From positions 186,001 to 250,000 of the forward strand of contig NW_025954989.1 in assembly GCF_022376445.1 (NCBI RefSeq): a stretch of 64,000 nucleotides of DNA, read 5' to 3'. The notes below the pieces were generated by a model, which was not told the origin of the DNA, searched no databases, and saw only the letters and a program-made list of their open reading frames with translations. Source of the stretch: Fomitopsis serialis. Taxonomy: Eukaryota > Basidiomycota > Agaricomycetes > Polyporales > Fomitopsidaceae. Positions 1-13,394 of this stretch are shown here, piece after piece (the stretch's first letter is position 1; each line of letters begins with the position of its first letter). Both the position numbers and the translations under genes were made by a program.

Positions 1-352
1 CGTGCTCGTACCTCTCGCGAAAATCAGGCTTCGCCTCTCCGATACGTAGTTTCGTGCCTTTCCAAGTCACTCCGCTGAGCAGGTTCATACCTACGCATGA
101 GTTCAAGCGAGCTACGACGTGCGGAGGTAAGGAGCAAACCGGAGCAGAGGACTCACATCGACCCAGGTTCTTCTTTGTCGCCTCTAGGGTGACATAACCA
201 AATTTGCGAGGCTGTCCAACAGCATCCGTTAGACCAAAACCATCCATGGCCTTGACCGCTCCGAAACTGCCCAGGCGTTTGGCAAGATCATCTGGAGTTA
301 TGGCGGGCGTGAGGCCGGAGATGTGGAGTCGTTTCGTGATGATTTCTTCCAT
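1..352 (-). CDS. RRM-domain protein, Nop8/NOL8-like, 5' part (runs off window start)
   Basis: Start ATG is at 352-350. Exon 1 (352-157) and exon 2 (90-1) are separated by a 66-nt GTGAGT...TAG intron (156-91), and the phases fit. The first ~90 residues form an RNA recognition motif that begins almost at the N-terminus: the RNP2-like stretch KRLHISGL, then DDLAKRLGSFG, then the RNP1-like KFGYVTLEA, followed by WKGTKLRIGEAKPDF. An N-terminal RRM with a 'WKG.KLRI..AK.DF' end resembles the Nop8/NOL8 family of nucleolar 60S ribosome-biogenesis proteins. The family assignment is inferred from this fragment alone; the rest of the gene lies outside the window. Other nucleolar RRM proteins remain possible. 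Confidence 0.62.
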   Translation of the reverse strand, partial: MEEIITKRLHISGLTPAITPDDLAKRLGSFGAVKAMDGFGLTDAVGQPRKFGYVTLEATKKNLGRCESSAPVCSLPPHVVARLNSCVGMNLLSGVTWKGTKLRIGEAKPDFRERYEH

Positions 353-1004
353 TTGAGGCTGTGACACGGGGCGAGTAATGTTCGATTCGATCCTGCTAGC
401 ACATTGAAAACAAGAACCGTCAGTTGAACGCCAAGCAGTGTGTCACAGTGTGTGGGCAAGACTCGGACAGATGGGAGCGACCGACAGACGCTCGTTCATA
501 AACTTACGGGTCACGGCGTGTCCCTCGCATACAATTCTGATTAGATTAGATCATGATGTTCCGCGAGGTGTGTTACTTGCCTCCTGTCTGCTACCAATGC
601 CTACCATATGCAAACTCAAGATGCCTGTTCAACTTGACCCTCGATATTCGCTGCGAGCCGTGGATGATGAGAATTGATTGATACATACTACAGTGGATAG
701 TGGCCAGATCAGTGATGTGTTTCAGAGGAACACTGTCAAACTCTCCCCAACAGGTGATTAATGATTTCAATTATCACAGTGCCCATGGCTGCATCACCAT
801 TGATTTGATGATATGTCCAGCTTGTCAGAGGACGAGTCAGGATTCAGAAGTTTAGGTTTAAGACATCATAACAATCTGTATAGGTGCCACATAAAATGTA
901 TGATCATCAAGGAGGTGAAAACACTCATGGCACACTATATAAGTGGGCAGCTTTCATTAGACTATCATTGACTTCAGTTTGTGCATCTACCTAGGTCCCA
1001 TATC
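353..1004. other. Intergenic stretch, promoter side of two divergent loci
   Basis: No supported gene. The left half has ordinary CpG content; from 661 on CpG disappears except for one at 833-834. Short ORFs here have no recognisable protein content. Confidence 0.5.
936..943 (+). promoter_or_regulatory. TATA-box-like sequence
   Basis: TATATAAG lies 69 nt upstream of the apparent ATG (1005) of the DUF6534-like relic, a plausible core-promoter spacing. The evidence is position and motif only, inside AT-enriched sequence, so chance occurrence is possible. Confidence 0.3.
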
Positions 1005-2984
1005 ATGGAAATCTTGGGCTTCAACTTCAATAGCTCTATTGGATGCATATTTATTGGGGCACTGATGTCTCTGATGTAAGTTAATGACTGTTATTGCATG
1101 TGGGCAAAGCTGAATTATTCCCCACTCAGTTTGTATGGATGCACTTGTGCCCAGATATTGTACTTCTTCTTTCATTACAACAAAAGGACTGAACCATTTA
1201 CAAAGGCAATAGTAAGTCATCAATGTGGTGTTAACTTCACCTGTCTTACATTTGATTTCTGTAGGTAATTCTAGTTTGGTGTGTATTTATTTGCCCTTCT
1301 GTGCACACTGCTGATCATTTTACTGATATAGGGTCTTGGACACAGTCAAATGTGTTGCAGAAGGACAGGTAGTAACATATTCTGCATCAGACCTGGTGAT
1401 AGCCATTGATGTGCCAGTGTTGTGCCCAATACAGCAAATGTGGTTCTATTTTGTGCAAAGACATGCACAAATCTTTGCATTGCTCAAATTAGATAACAAG
1501 TTTGTATCATACTATACAAGCTTCATATGGGCCCCCTCTCATTTTATTTTCTGACTACTATAGGTCAATGGGGGTATGGCTCTGTTAGGTGGCATGTCAG
1601 CCAATGCTGAATTACATTTCACAGGTTGAACAGCTATCTGAGGTATGATTTGGGTCCATGGACAACTTGTCAAAGATATGGGACTAATCAACTTGTGTTG
1701 TCAGGATGTGATCAAGATAGTTGTACAAAGGTTCTTCACATCACCATGTCATAGTGAACCAGATGCTGATTATCCCATACTATAGCTATTTCCTGTGGAA
1801 AGCATGGTGCTGTGAGTGGTCATAGCATACATTACACCAATTTGACTCTCATGCTTTGTAGTCATGCTAACAAAAGGCATGCCAATGCCTTCTGTGTTCT
1901 CAGTGTGGGTTCAAGTTCTTTATCAGGCCTGGATCTGGCAACACTGAATGTGGTTTTAGGTGGTGCTTGTAGCTCTGCAGACTGGTGAGTATACTTCTGA
2001 TAAGATGCTTTGATGTTGACTCTAAGTGAATATCAGGGATCAGTATCTGTGAGTACTTTGAGCAGCTCTGCAAGAGTCTGCATTACAAGTCACTGGCATT
2101 GACAATGTGGTACCCTTGGCTTCCCTTTGCAAACAGGGACTGAATATAAGCTGTGTGTCATTGAATGAACTAATCCTTACAAGGTACTGATTCTCTTAAC
2201 ATGTAGCTTCATTGAGACATCCATACTAGATATTGTTCAAAATGAGCAGGTGTGTTCTCAGTTCTCAGCTTTTGTACTCCTGCTAATATAACACCAAGGC
2301 TGCTACTGCCACAGTGATAGCAGTGAACATTGTCATTGATGTATTCACCACAGCAGCTTTGTGTTACACATTGCATGACCAACATACTCAATATCAGAGG
2401 TAGGAAGGGGTTTAAGTCCCAGAATCTTGCAGACATGGTCTCTGATATATCAACAGAACCAACACTCTTATTACTAGGATTGTGACCTATCTCATGAGCC
2501 ATGGATTTGTGCTATGGTGTGAAAAGTTTCAATTTCTTGGCACACTTCTCAAATTAACTGTGCTGCATTGAATTGAAGCATTCTCCAGATTTTGACTGCA
2601 ATTATTGTGAGTTGCATATTGCATGCCATGATCTTTAACCCTCAATAATTTCCTCTAGAACCTTGGCATTGATGTCCCTCACAAGACATATATATCAGAA
2701 ATCATCAGGGCAATACTTGGAACAGGTGAACTTTCTTAGCTGCTATCTGCAATGGCATTAATGATGACTGTACTATTGATGACTATGAAGTCTATGCAAA
2801 TTCACTTCTTGTGCTGTATGTTTATCTCATAGGACATGCTTGTGTTGTCTTTGATGTATATGCTTTTAGTCTCAACATGCGAGCCCATATTGCTGCGACA
2901 AGAAGCATCACATTCAACGAACCTGAACAAGGCATTGAACTGAGGATCAAATCAGGTTTATCATCCTCAGTGGACTCGGAGTGA
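1005..2984 (+). pseudogene. Decayed multi-exon membrane protein gene (DUF6534-like) in CpG-free DNA
   Basis: Pieces of a basidiomycete multi-pass membrane protein are spread over 2 kb. The first exon (ATG 1005) gives GCIFIGALMSL; a GTAAGT intron follows (about 1076-1129); the next exon gives LYGCTCAQILYFFFHYNKRT, typical of the family's first two helices. About 1335-1490 encodes VLDTVKCVAEGQ and IAIDVPVLCPIQQM. About 2300-2400 encodes TATVIAVNIVIDVFTTAALC, then a +1 frame break near 2398 before GRKGFKSQN. The last exons (about 2790-2984) join by a ~54-nt intron to VYANSLLVLLNMRAHIAA and end at TGA 2982. The middle (1560-2290) could not be assembled. Retained splice sites alongside a frame break suggest a relic, but a functional divergent gene is not excluded. 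Arginine codons are AGG/AGA almost throughout because CpG is absent. Confidence 0.5.
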
Positions 2985-3190
2985 AAATCTTGCCAACCTG
3001 ACTCATGCTCATGCACAGATAACATAGCATCCAGCTAGTCTGTGCTACTCTCTGGGTGTAATCACAGTCTTCCCACTACTTAGGGCTGTTCTATTCCAGC
3101 CTCAGATCATGTTTTATACTATCGTGCCCAGGCTATCACATGATCACGTCTGAAGGTTTGAATTGTCCAAGAATTGTCGCACTCGAGTAG

Positions 3191-4593
<1,403 letters not shown>

Positions 4594-4793
4594 CAGTAAC
4601 GCAGTACCTGTCTGGGCCACCCACGCCCAACATAGACTCCCTTGTGTGAATGCATTCCCTATGAATATGCAAGTGTACAATGATGCAGACATGAGACGTT
4701 ACAACATCTTCAAGATCGTGTCACAATCGTTCGGCACGGTATGCCACTCGGGGCATGTCATACGCTATACATCAGTGAGCGCAGCAACCGGGG

Positions 4794-5642
4794 TCAGTCA
4801 TCCTCCTCGTCCTCATCAGAATCGTCTCGAGCTAAGCGACTGAGAAGCGATCCGTCAAGCGCACCTATGATTCAGGCGGACAGCATGGTGAGCAAACGGG
4901 CGAGCCATGGAAATAAAAGCAAGAGCACTCACGACCGGATGCAACGCTATGTCTACCTCTGTATGCAGCGAGTGGCGAAGCCGGGGATGGAGGGACAGAA
5001 CCGATGGACGATGTGAAAGACGAATCAAAGCCCGGCGTTGCAGATGGAGGTATGGTGTAGTTCAGCGTCCGTGAGGGGGTCGATGCTGGAGAGGGCGCGT
5101 AGGTGAACGACTTCTGACGCTGCGGGCTAGGCTGTCAAGTACATGCTCGTAAGGTACGGTTGGCACATGATGGACAGTGGACATACATTTGGAGACATGT
5201 TCCTCAAGTGCCATTTCCGCGGAGATGCATGGTTGACCTTTGGGGAAGGCGGTAGTGGTGGGACTGTCGGTTGTGTTCGTGGATACTTCAGTGCGTAGGA
5301 TGCTTGAAGGATGTTAAGCCCTAGTACCGCTAATGCCAGAACCTCTGCAAAAACAGGAGGTGTGAGTATACGAGACGAGAGCCTCAGCAATGTAAGCCAC
5401 GTACCGAGGGCACAGAGCCCATAGTAGAACGTGCTAACAGGCGTATTCTTGCGCACCGTCGCAATAGCCACCCATGGTGACGGCAGGGGTAGGAGATTTG
5501 TGAAGATGGTGAGTGTGAGAAGGCCAAGACCATTGGTTCGTAGTCTAGCTAGGGCTTCGCCTCGCGGGGGCTTCAGCCAGTCGAGGATGTTTGTGGCTGT
5601 AAGTTGAGGCGACATTGAAGTTTTGACAGCAGGATGAGACAT
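4794..5642 (-). CDS. Nuclear pore membrane protein, POM34-like
   Basis: Four exons: 5642-5405, 5344-5187, 5113-4933 and 4864-4794, all with GT-AG introns and matching phases. Two hydrophobic segments lie in the first ~110 residues (around LGLLTLTIFTNLLPL and VLALAVLGLNILQASYAL), preceded by ILDWLKPPRGEAL. The second half is soluble and Ser/Pro/Thr-rich (KSFTYAPSPASTPSRTLNY) and ends in an acidic DSDEDEEDD tail. Two membrane spans near the N-terminus followed by an 'F.YAPSP.TTPSRTLNY'-type region is the fungal Pom34 layout; Pom34 anchors the membrane ring of the nuclear pore with Ndc1 and Pom152. The assignment rests on remembered family features and not on an alignment. The stop is TGA at 4796-4794. 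Confidence 0.55.
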
Positions 5643-6117
5643 AGTTTGGACGACCTCTTGCAGAGTCCTACGGGTACAGGGTCACGGTGGTGTGTACGGG
5701 AGTGAGTTAGGCGTTGCGGACAAACTTGTTGCAGGCAGGTTGCAGCCAAGTTGCAGCCAAACCAAACATTTCCGACGCGTCTCTAGCGACGCGTGTCACG
5801 TGGTCTGCGCGTTACTCACTCCGCGACCCACTCTCCGAGTCTCCGACACATCGGGAAGGTACTCACCAGACGGCTCCAGGCGATCGTAATTCGGATTGTT
5901 ATATCCACCAACACACCTCGCCTGATATACGTGCGGCGTAGGCAGTTGCGTCCAGACACGATCCAATCAGTCGTGCATGACAATGTACGTTCACGAGATC
6001 CCGTATAGGCAGCACGCCGCGCTCAACGATTCGTACGCAGATCACTGAGCAGCTGGATTTAGCATTCATTCGTATTCATGCGACGCTGTCTGAGCAGCGT
6101 GAACGAAATCTCACACC
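5643..6117. other. Divergent promoter region between POM34-like and F-box genes
   Basis: No gene seen. It contains a short direct repeat of GTTGCAG(G/C)CA units around 5728-5757. Otherwise nothing is recognisable. Confidence 0.4.
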
Positions 6118-7687
6118 ATGGCTCATGAAGAACACACCCTCACCAATGATCCGGTCGACAACGGCACGATCGCACCCATTGCTCTTGTTCCCGACGACAT
6201 CCTACACCAAATATTCTTGTCACTGGTAATAGAAGCATGGGAGGCCCATTTTACGACGCCTACTCATCCTGGAACAACCTGAGCTACCTTCCCATATCCC
6301 ATGTTTGTCGATATTGGCGTCAATTTTCGCTCGCTTCGCCACGGTTATGGGCCTATCTGTCGATCACGCTGCAATCCAGTATGCACAAGCTAGAGGCCTA
6401 CGTTGAACGCTCAAGGGACATGCCCCTGTACGTAAAGTACACTGGCTCTGCGAACAACCCGAAGCCGGATCCGTCGTGGGGGCGGAAGGGTGTCATACTG
6501 GTTGACCAGACCTACCGCTTCGCCGAGCTTCATGTCGCAGAGCTGCGGCGCGAAGACATAACTGCCCTGCTCACGTTCCGCAACCCTGCACCCCTCCTCC
6601 GCAACCTCTCTCTGCATGCCCCCATGCAGGTGCTCGGGTTGTCCCTCTTCTCCCGTGAATTGCCCTCCCTTCGCGATATCGAGCTTTCTGGCGTGCTGCT
6701 TGCGTGGCTGCCCTATCGCAACATGGATACGATGGTTCTTCATAACCAGCTCGTCCCTTCCCTCGGCAGCCTTCTCACCGCGCTGAAGGACTGTCCAAAG
6801 CTGAAGGTCCTGAAGCTCGGTTTGCTTGGGGCCATGGAGAACGCAGCCGTCATGGGATGCATGACTGACGCAGGAGACCCTCAACCAGAGGTAGTCCACC
6901 TTCCCTATCTCCAAGAACTCACTCTGAGCTCCATGGTCCCGGTGGACATAGCAAGCATCCTTCATCATCTCGTCTTCCCAAAGACCACGGCGCTGGACCT
7001 GAAGTTCTACGGTCATCATAACCTCCCTCTCGATCTCTCGACGCAGTGCCCGTCTCTAGGGGCCATAGCTGCCACCCAAGAAAACATCATACTCGACTCA
7101 TCGGCGCTCTGGAATGGTCGACACACATCGTGCTACGCTCCGTGGACAATAAGCTACGAATCGAGTGGGAGTGGCACGAGGCGGGTGGGCTTCCAGAGAT
7201 TCTGGACACCGCCGGTTTTGCCGCTATCACCTTCCCGATCCTCAACCACCTGACTCTCATTGCCAACTCGTTCAGACTGCTGGAGACACAATGGAGGCAG
7301 ATCTTCGCTTGCGTGCCCACTGTCACGACGATGGAACTCAACATCCGCGACTCGATGGTGTTAGAGCTCTTTAACGCTCTATCCCGTGTCGCCGACACTG
7401 AAGGCGTGGACCACGATACATCCCTTTGCATATGCCCGAAGCTGACGCATCTGAAGTTCTCCCGCCTTGACGAGCAACTGACGATCTTGCGCGGGATGGC
7501 TGAAGCTGTCGAGGGACGTTCTGCCCGCGGGGCCCGCTTGCACGCCATCGAGATCATTTCTCGGACGGGGAAACAGTTCCCGCGAGAGATCAAGACCAGG
7601 CTCAGGAAATGCGTGGGCTCTGTGGATATCAAGCACGACGGGCTGTCGATGGACTTCGGGTCCTTGTCAGCACAACTTTACGACTAG
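6118..7687 (+). CDS. F-box protein (two apparent -1 frame breaks)
   Basis: ATG 6118 opens an F-box of the Agaricomycete type: ALVPDDILHQIFLSLVIEAW, then, one frame lower, YLPISHVCRYWRQFSLASPR and LWAYLSI. The frame passes from 6118 phase to 6237 phase at the TTTT run 6249-6252, and again to 7046 phase near the GG at 7116-7117. Adding one T and one G reconnects the protein smoothly into HFYDAYSSW and LWNGSTHIVLRSVDN. The remainder (~470 residues) holds irregular leucine-rich segments (PSLRDIELSGV, CPKLKVLKLGLLG, LPYLQELTLSSM), as in the large expanded F-box family of mushrooms that presumably feeds substrates to SCF ubiquitin ligases. It ends at TAG 7685. It is either an intact gene with two sequencing deletions or a young pseudogene. 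Confidence 0.7.
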
Positions 7688-8060
7688 CGACGTGTAGTTA
7701 CCGTACAACGCATCGAAACCTCATGACGCCGTAGAATATGGGATGTTAGGCTCGAGCCAGTGACACTTTGCCCTGTCTCGAACCCACTGCGTGCTTGTTG
7801 TAATGGAGAGCGTTCGCTAATGTATCACTGGGCCTGTGTGCGGCCATTGCTTACTCGGACATGAGGGCGATCAAAGCAGTTGCATACATGAGAGCATAGA
7901 GCAATACAACGACGAAAGCAAGATGTAAGATAGTGATAGCTTAGTTATAGGATTCTCCAAGATCGACAACAGCAGCAGAAGATTCAGACTCCTTGTTCGG
8001 TATCTGTAGCAATTAACACTGCATGGCAGAACGTCAGAGACAATCACTGCCAATGTGAGG
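7688..8060. other. Convergent 3' intergenic region
   Basis: Lies between two convergent genes. No coding signal, repeat or RNA gene recognised. Confidence 0.4.
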
Positions 8061-11000
8061 CTATGGAAAAGAGGGCGCACCAACGCTCATTCCGGTCCGT
8101 TTCAGGGTATACTGTACGAGGCTTTCGTCAAATCCTATCAGCCATGGGAGATGCCATCCGACGCACCTCGAAGTCACCACCATCAAATAGCAGCATATCG
8201 CCATGAACGAGAGTGACAAACAATGGCTCCTTGGGAGCCTCTTTGTTTCGAGGTGGGCGCTTGCCAGAGACTCCGCTCGAGGCACTCGTGGGCTGCGGCT
8301 TCAGTGGTTCTGCGTCGTCCGCCACCAATAAGTTCAAATTTGGCTGAGTTTCGACATCCTCGTCCTTGATCTGGACGCTCTGGTCGCGAGTCCGCGAACT
8401 GCCGTCGACTGCCTCGTCGTTCAATGAAATCCATGTGTCGAGGTCAGCCTTGATCCTCGTGATACCCCTTGTCTTCCCCTCGCTGCCGACGATTGGCTTC
8501 GGTGAAATCGACAGCTCTACGTCTGCCCCGAGGCAGTACATAGCAATGCGCATGCCTTTCGCAGGCACCAGACAACCCTGCCCGGAACCCTCATTACACC
8601 ACTCACGCCGACTCTACGGCTAATAACGCACCTTCCTCGAACCCGCGTCCATCCAAGCCGTTACTAGCATCTTGTCGACGACAAATGAAGGCCAGTCGCC
8701 AGCAGCGCGACATCGCTCCTGGAATACGTCTCTCGTATCGATAATAGATGACGGGGTGCCCGTCCACGGCGTGCAAGGAATATCATACATCACACCGTCA
8801 CCGAAGACGGCGATGTAGTGCGACCCTGGAGAAGGGAAACGCATAAGCGGACATGAGGCGGCGCGCCGCGGTACACGTAACAGTGGATGCGCACCTGCAC
8901 CCAGCCACCCGCTCGCCTTGTGCTGCACCAGCTCCGTGTCTCTTTGAATAGCCGTGAAAAGGCGAGACGAGCCCCGTTGTACCTCGGGTCGATTACACGT
9001 ATAGATGTGTTTGACAATGGCTCTATTATCTATCGTGTAGGTTTGCGTACACGACCCATCTGACAATCTCTTGCCAGCCGACACAACATTACCACAGGTC
9101 TTGTCCCACGGCCAACTGCTCGGCGCCATCAGATGTGGGTTCCGCACACAATCAACTCGTATAGGAGGGAGACCGTTCTCTCTCTGCACGCAAATAACGA
9201 ACATACATCAATAGGGTATATCAAGCAGGGGTCGAAGCACTGACTGCGCAGTCGCTGCATCGCTGTAGGCGTAGGTTCCGCTGGACGTTCAGCTTTCCAC
9301 ACTGTTGACAATGCCACCCCTCGACGGACGTGACTTCCGACACGCCTATCGCGCGGTCCTTGTCCGTGAAGGCAGACATTGCAAGTATGTGGAGTGGAAG
9401 GAAGGAGTATGGGTGCAAGACCATCTCTGAGTCGACATTGTGACTGTCCGTTCCAGATCCGTCAGGTTCAATCCACCACGGCGTGAGCGGCGGCTCGACA
9501 ATCGGGTCAGCGCTGTCTCCGCCTGGCGTCCATTCCAGTCGTATACGGCAACGCAGACGTTCAGCGTCCACGTGCGTGTACCCCATACGTGCGATATTGA
9601 AAAATCCGAGGAAGACACATCCATATTTTGGCGGGAGATCGAAATTCCAGAGCGCAGAATCTCTGCACAAGACCACAGCGACTGGCAAGCCGATCTGATG
9701 GTGTTCTTGCAACGCGGAGAACTCGGGAGGCATAGTGCCGAAGTCGGAGGCTTGCAGCGGGTGCGACAAGGCTGAGGCCGGCGGCTGGTTCGGTTGCGCA
9801 TCATGGGCGGGCGGTCCATCTTCTCGATGGCTAGCATGAGAAAAGTGACTGTTCGGAAACGATGATGGCGCGAGCGGCTTGGTCCATCTTGTGGCGTGAA
9901 GATGGAATAAGCTTTGCTTCAGGTCTCCGGTGTTGGTGGCAGGATCTCCTCCTTCGGGATCATCCCGTACACTGCTCGTTCTGAACCGAGTATCTGACGG
10001 AGACGGACTGAAGTAATCAGGCTTCCAGCTGAGAACAGAGGTCAAGGTGGTCGCGTATGAAGATCCTACGCCAGAAAGCAAATCAGCGATATACGAGAAA
10101 CGACGTTCAGACGCGGCGTACCGGAAAGCTCCCTCGCCTCGTCGTAGCTCATGCCAGAGCTCACACTGGAAGAGCGGCTGCGAGGGGCGTTGAGAGTGTC
10201 GCGTCCGGCACCGCGTACAGGCGATCCGCGGACCGAGGTCGTGTGTTGGCTGCTGTGGTCCTTGATCAGCTCCCCTGCTACGGACAGGTTGTCAGCCATT
10301 GATGAGGCCTCGCACAACAGGGACAACGGTGCGGGATGCGGAGATGTAGCTGGAACTGTCTGATGATACAGTGACTCGAGACCTGGTGAGGACCTCAAAG
10401 CTGGGGCCGGGGATGGATTGGAGGGGCCTACCAGGGCCGCAGAGGCTTCGTCGCTTGGTAATGGCGGGGCATCAAGCTGCGCTGAGGGGTGCAATGCACA
10501 GGGTTGTGGACGAACTGTCGGTGGATCCGCGGCAGGAACCGGTATCGCCAGCACTGGATTACTGGAATCTATTGTCAAGTCGTCACCCTGTGCACTTGGA
10601 AGATTGACCGGCCCTGCGTCCAAGAGCTGTTGAGGAAACTGATGTTGGACGCGCCTCCTGATCCTGTAGGATGTTTAGTTATTCTCCATAGCAACATAGA
10701 CACATCAACCTCGTTACGGAGTACGTACATAGTGACTTCTATAGTTTTCTGGCCGTGCCATTGGTCTCCGGGCCACACAGGACCCTGGAGGAACAAGACA
10801 GGCGCTTCGACGTTACCCCAGACAACCCCATTTACTTCGTTCTTGAGGGTCGGAAGTACCTCCAGTAGCTCTTCCTTGTTCTGAAGAAACGAAATGATTC
10901 GACGAATGACAACCATAATACTTGAACACTACGTACACTGGCCCAAATCCTGGGTGATGCGTATGGCTCAAGCAGAGTAGCATGGTTACTGTCTGTCGAC

Positions 11001-11931
11001 TGTATTGCGGGCTGTACAGCGGTCCACGAAGGGCTAGCATCGTCTGGATTCCAAAGGTTGAGGAAGTCATGGATGAGACACTGTTTTGCTACTTGAAAAG
11101 ACTGGCCTCACGCTTATCATTGGCAGAGGAGACACGGCCAGCAGGACGTTTCCTCTTGCGAGTAGCTGACGCTTTCCTGCTCCCAGACGCGCTAGGTTCA
11201 ACCTTTGACTTCTTGGGTCGCGACGGGCCTGCGGATGCTGTCGGCATGTCAGCGGGTTTGGCCTTCCGCTTCTTGTTGGCTTTACCGCGCGCTGGACTGT
11301 CGTGGCGCCTCCCTTCGTTCTCGTGTGGTGCCGTTTTGGCTCGCCTTGGAAGCTCCTCTGAGAGGGTTGGCGATGGAGAGCGGGAGTCTGGAGGTAAAGA
11401 TTCACGGGAGGCGGTGGAAGAACGCAACCTCAGAGTGCGCAACCTCGGGTGAGCGGTAGACCTCGGGCTAGGCGCGTCCTCTGTCTGTGCGCGTGCCGAC
11501 GTCTTCGTCTTCACACCGCTATGCTGCACAGGTTGTCCAGGTACACCGCCCTTTGAGCGGCTGGGACGGGTTCCTTTGGGTCCAGAGAGATGCACGTAGC
11601 TTGTGTCCGATGTAACGCAGTCGTGTCTCCCAGCGTGGCACATCTGGCACGTAGGGCGTGCACGCGTGCAGGCCTTTCTCAGCCGTTCGCAGTGGTCGCA
11701 CTTCTTCGCGACTACGTACACTCCGGACTCGGTCAACCCATCCGCGGTTTCCTCTGGGCCTGCAGGAAGGAAGAAGATGTACTCGGGGGCGATGCGCTCG
11801 TCGTAATCCTCTGGCAGATGGGTGGGGCGTCGTATATTAGGGTCCCACGCCCGAGCGTATGCCGGGATAGGGTCGTCGACAGCAGGATTTGGGGTGTCAC
11901 TCGGAATTATAGCGCAGATACCCTTCGCCAT
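8061..11931 (-). CDS. Large nuclear-type protein: Zn(2)Cys6-like cluster, Cys knuckle, AlkB-like C-terminus
   Basis: About eight exons from ATG 11931 to TAG 8061. Exon 1 carries a six-cysteine cluster at about residues 80-107 (KKCDHCERLRKAC, then CQMCHAGRHDC; spacing C-x2-C-x6-C-x6-C-x2-C-x6-C), then a long Ser/Lys/Arg-rich linker. The frame breaks by -1 at AAAA 11096-11099; one more base joins it to QVAKQCLIHDFLNLWNPDD. Downstream joins are clean: IRRRVQHQFPQQLLDAG (10.7 kb), ELSGSSYATTLT (10.1 kb), and a second knuckle GWHCQQCGKLN...QRCSDC ending near 9.25 kb. The C-terminus reads KGMRIAMYCLGADVELS...FVTLVHGDMLLFDGGDFEYT, reminiscent of the late strands of AlkB-like 2-oxoglutarate dioxygenases, but no HxD iron pair was identified. 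Function is unknown; a nuclear or nucleic-acid role is inferred from the zinc clusters. Confidence 0.6.
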
Positions 11932-13394
11932 AGCCAGAGAATAGTGCCGAGCCTGTGAGGTGGACAGTGACGAGCACGACGCGCCTGCAGACTGAGAAGG
12001 CGTGCCGACGCTGTGCGTCTCCTAGAGTGTCTGTCGGGAGTACGGGGTGGTCTTACGCGAGCACGAGCATCGAGCGGAGCGGGTAGCGCACGGCGACCGG
12101 GCTGGAAGGTGAGCGGTGTCTGAGAAACGATGGGCCATGGCGGGCAGCAGGGCGTTTCTTCTCCGACATGCATCAACATCGCTTAGGCGCCCACTCTCAG
12201 CCTTGTATTGTTCCTCATCCTCGCGCCGTTTCCGGCACTACACGTTGACTACACGAATGCGAACTATGCCTGTCTGTACCTCGGCAACGCAGCCATACAT
12301 GTCCACTTGGATACCACAACACCATAGGGCTGTTTGGACCGGGCTGCAGCCGCGGTGATTAGACCAAGACTTTGGACAAGGTCATCCACGACGTCCGGGA
12401 GCCTCCGAGGCCTGTGCCACTGCAATGTCCAGGCATGTGCGCGGGTCGTGCATATGTTGTCTGTTTGTATAGGCAATGCTCTGGGTGCATCTGTCAGAAG
12501 CATGGACGTCGAGACAGCGCTGTAGGTGCGTCAAGCGATTCTATTGTGTAATAGCATTGGCACCCTAGCTGTCGTCATTTGATTGTCCTTCGTGCTTGCA
12601 GGAGACACCTGCCTTTGAACCATGTCTGTGAGATCGTTCATGGCTCCAGCCAATGCGGGTTTCATAAGGCCAGTACCAATTGCATATGCGGTGCTGCTCC
12701 AAACGTGCCGGTCTCGTCCAGTAGGATGATCGCGCGGGGAAGCCATTTGGCTATGTCCAGGTGCGTCACATTCGACCCAGTGCTTGTCCTTGAGATATAC
12801 ACATCTGACGGTCCTTGACAGTAGACTAGACCCATGGGTCCTTCCCCAAGATGTACTGGGTCCTTCCGAACACACCCTTTCGTCAGATTGAGTCGTTGCC
12901 ATGCATATGCCTGGATACATAGGACAATAGGCGGGCTACAGTCGCTTCCGCCCGACGCATTATGTCAACACTTTCACTGCTAGACGACAAATGTCGCGCC
13001 GCGGCCTTGCGTTACATTTTAAAACGCTCAAGTACGAGCAAGTCTCGAGGCTTGGAAAGAGGTGACCCTTGGAGATCACTGATTCGTCTGCCGTTCTCTC
13101 TCCCAAGTTTTCCTGACATAGCTGTTCGTCAAAGATTCGGTCCGCATTAGCGCCAGTGACCTAGGAACGGTGAGAAGCAAGAGATGGGCAGAACTGGCTG
13201 TGGATGGTTTCTGAGTGAGGGACTTGGACTTATGGAGCTGTAGACTACTCGGTTCGTATGTACCAGTAGAAGAGAATTCAGACGTTGGTCGGGGAGACCG
13301 TTCCATACCTGTCCGCTTACGGCAGATGTCCCACTGGCGTCGTTAATCCGCCCCGCCGGACGTTACACGGATCACTTCGTTTCGACTTCCCAAC
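11932..13394. other. 1.46-kb divergent intergenic region, no gene supported
   Basis: Both flanking genes start here and point outwards. Short minus-strand ORFs (13306-13076 and 12920-12531) lack recognisable motifs and could not be joined into a gene model. A small unrecognised gene remains possible. Confidence 0.35.

Noticed and set aside
835..2879. Explaining the CpG desert as classical Neurospora-type RIP
   Set aside because: CA dinucleotides remain abundant while CG is absent, so the mutation signature is CpG-specific and not CpA-biased.
7087..7632. 181-codon minus-strand frame
   Set aside because: Antisense shadow of the F-box gene.
12531..12920. 129-codon minus-strand frame
   Set aside because: No recognisable domain, no plausible splicing to neighbours; treated as chance.
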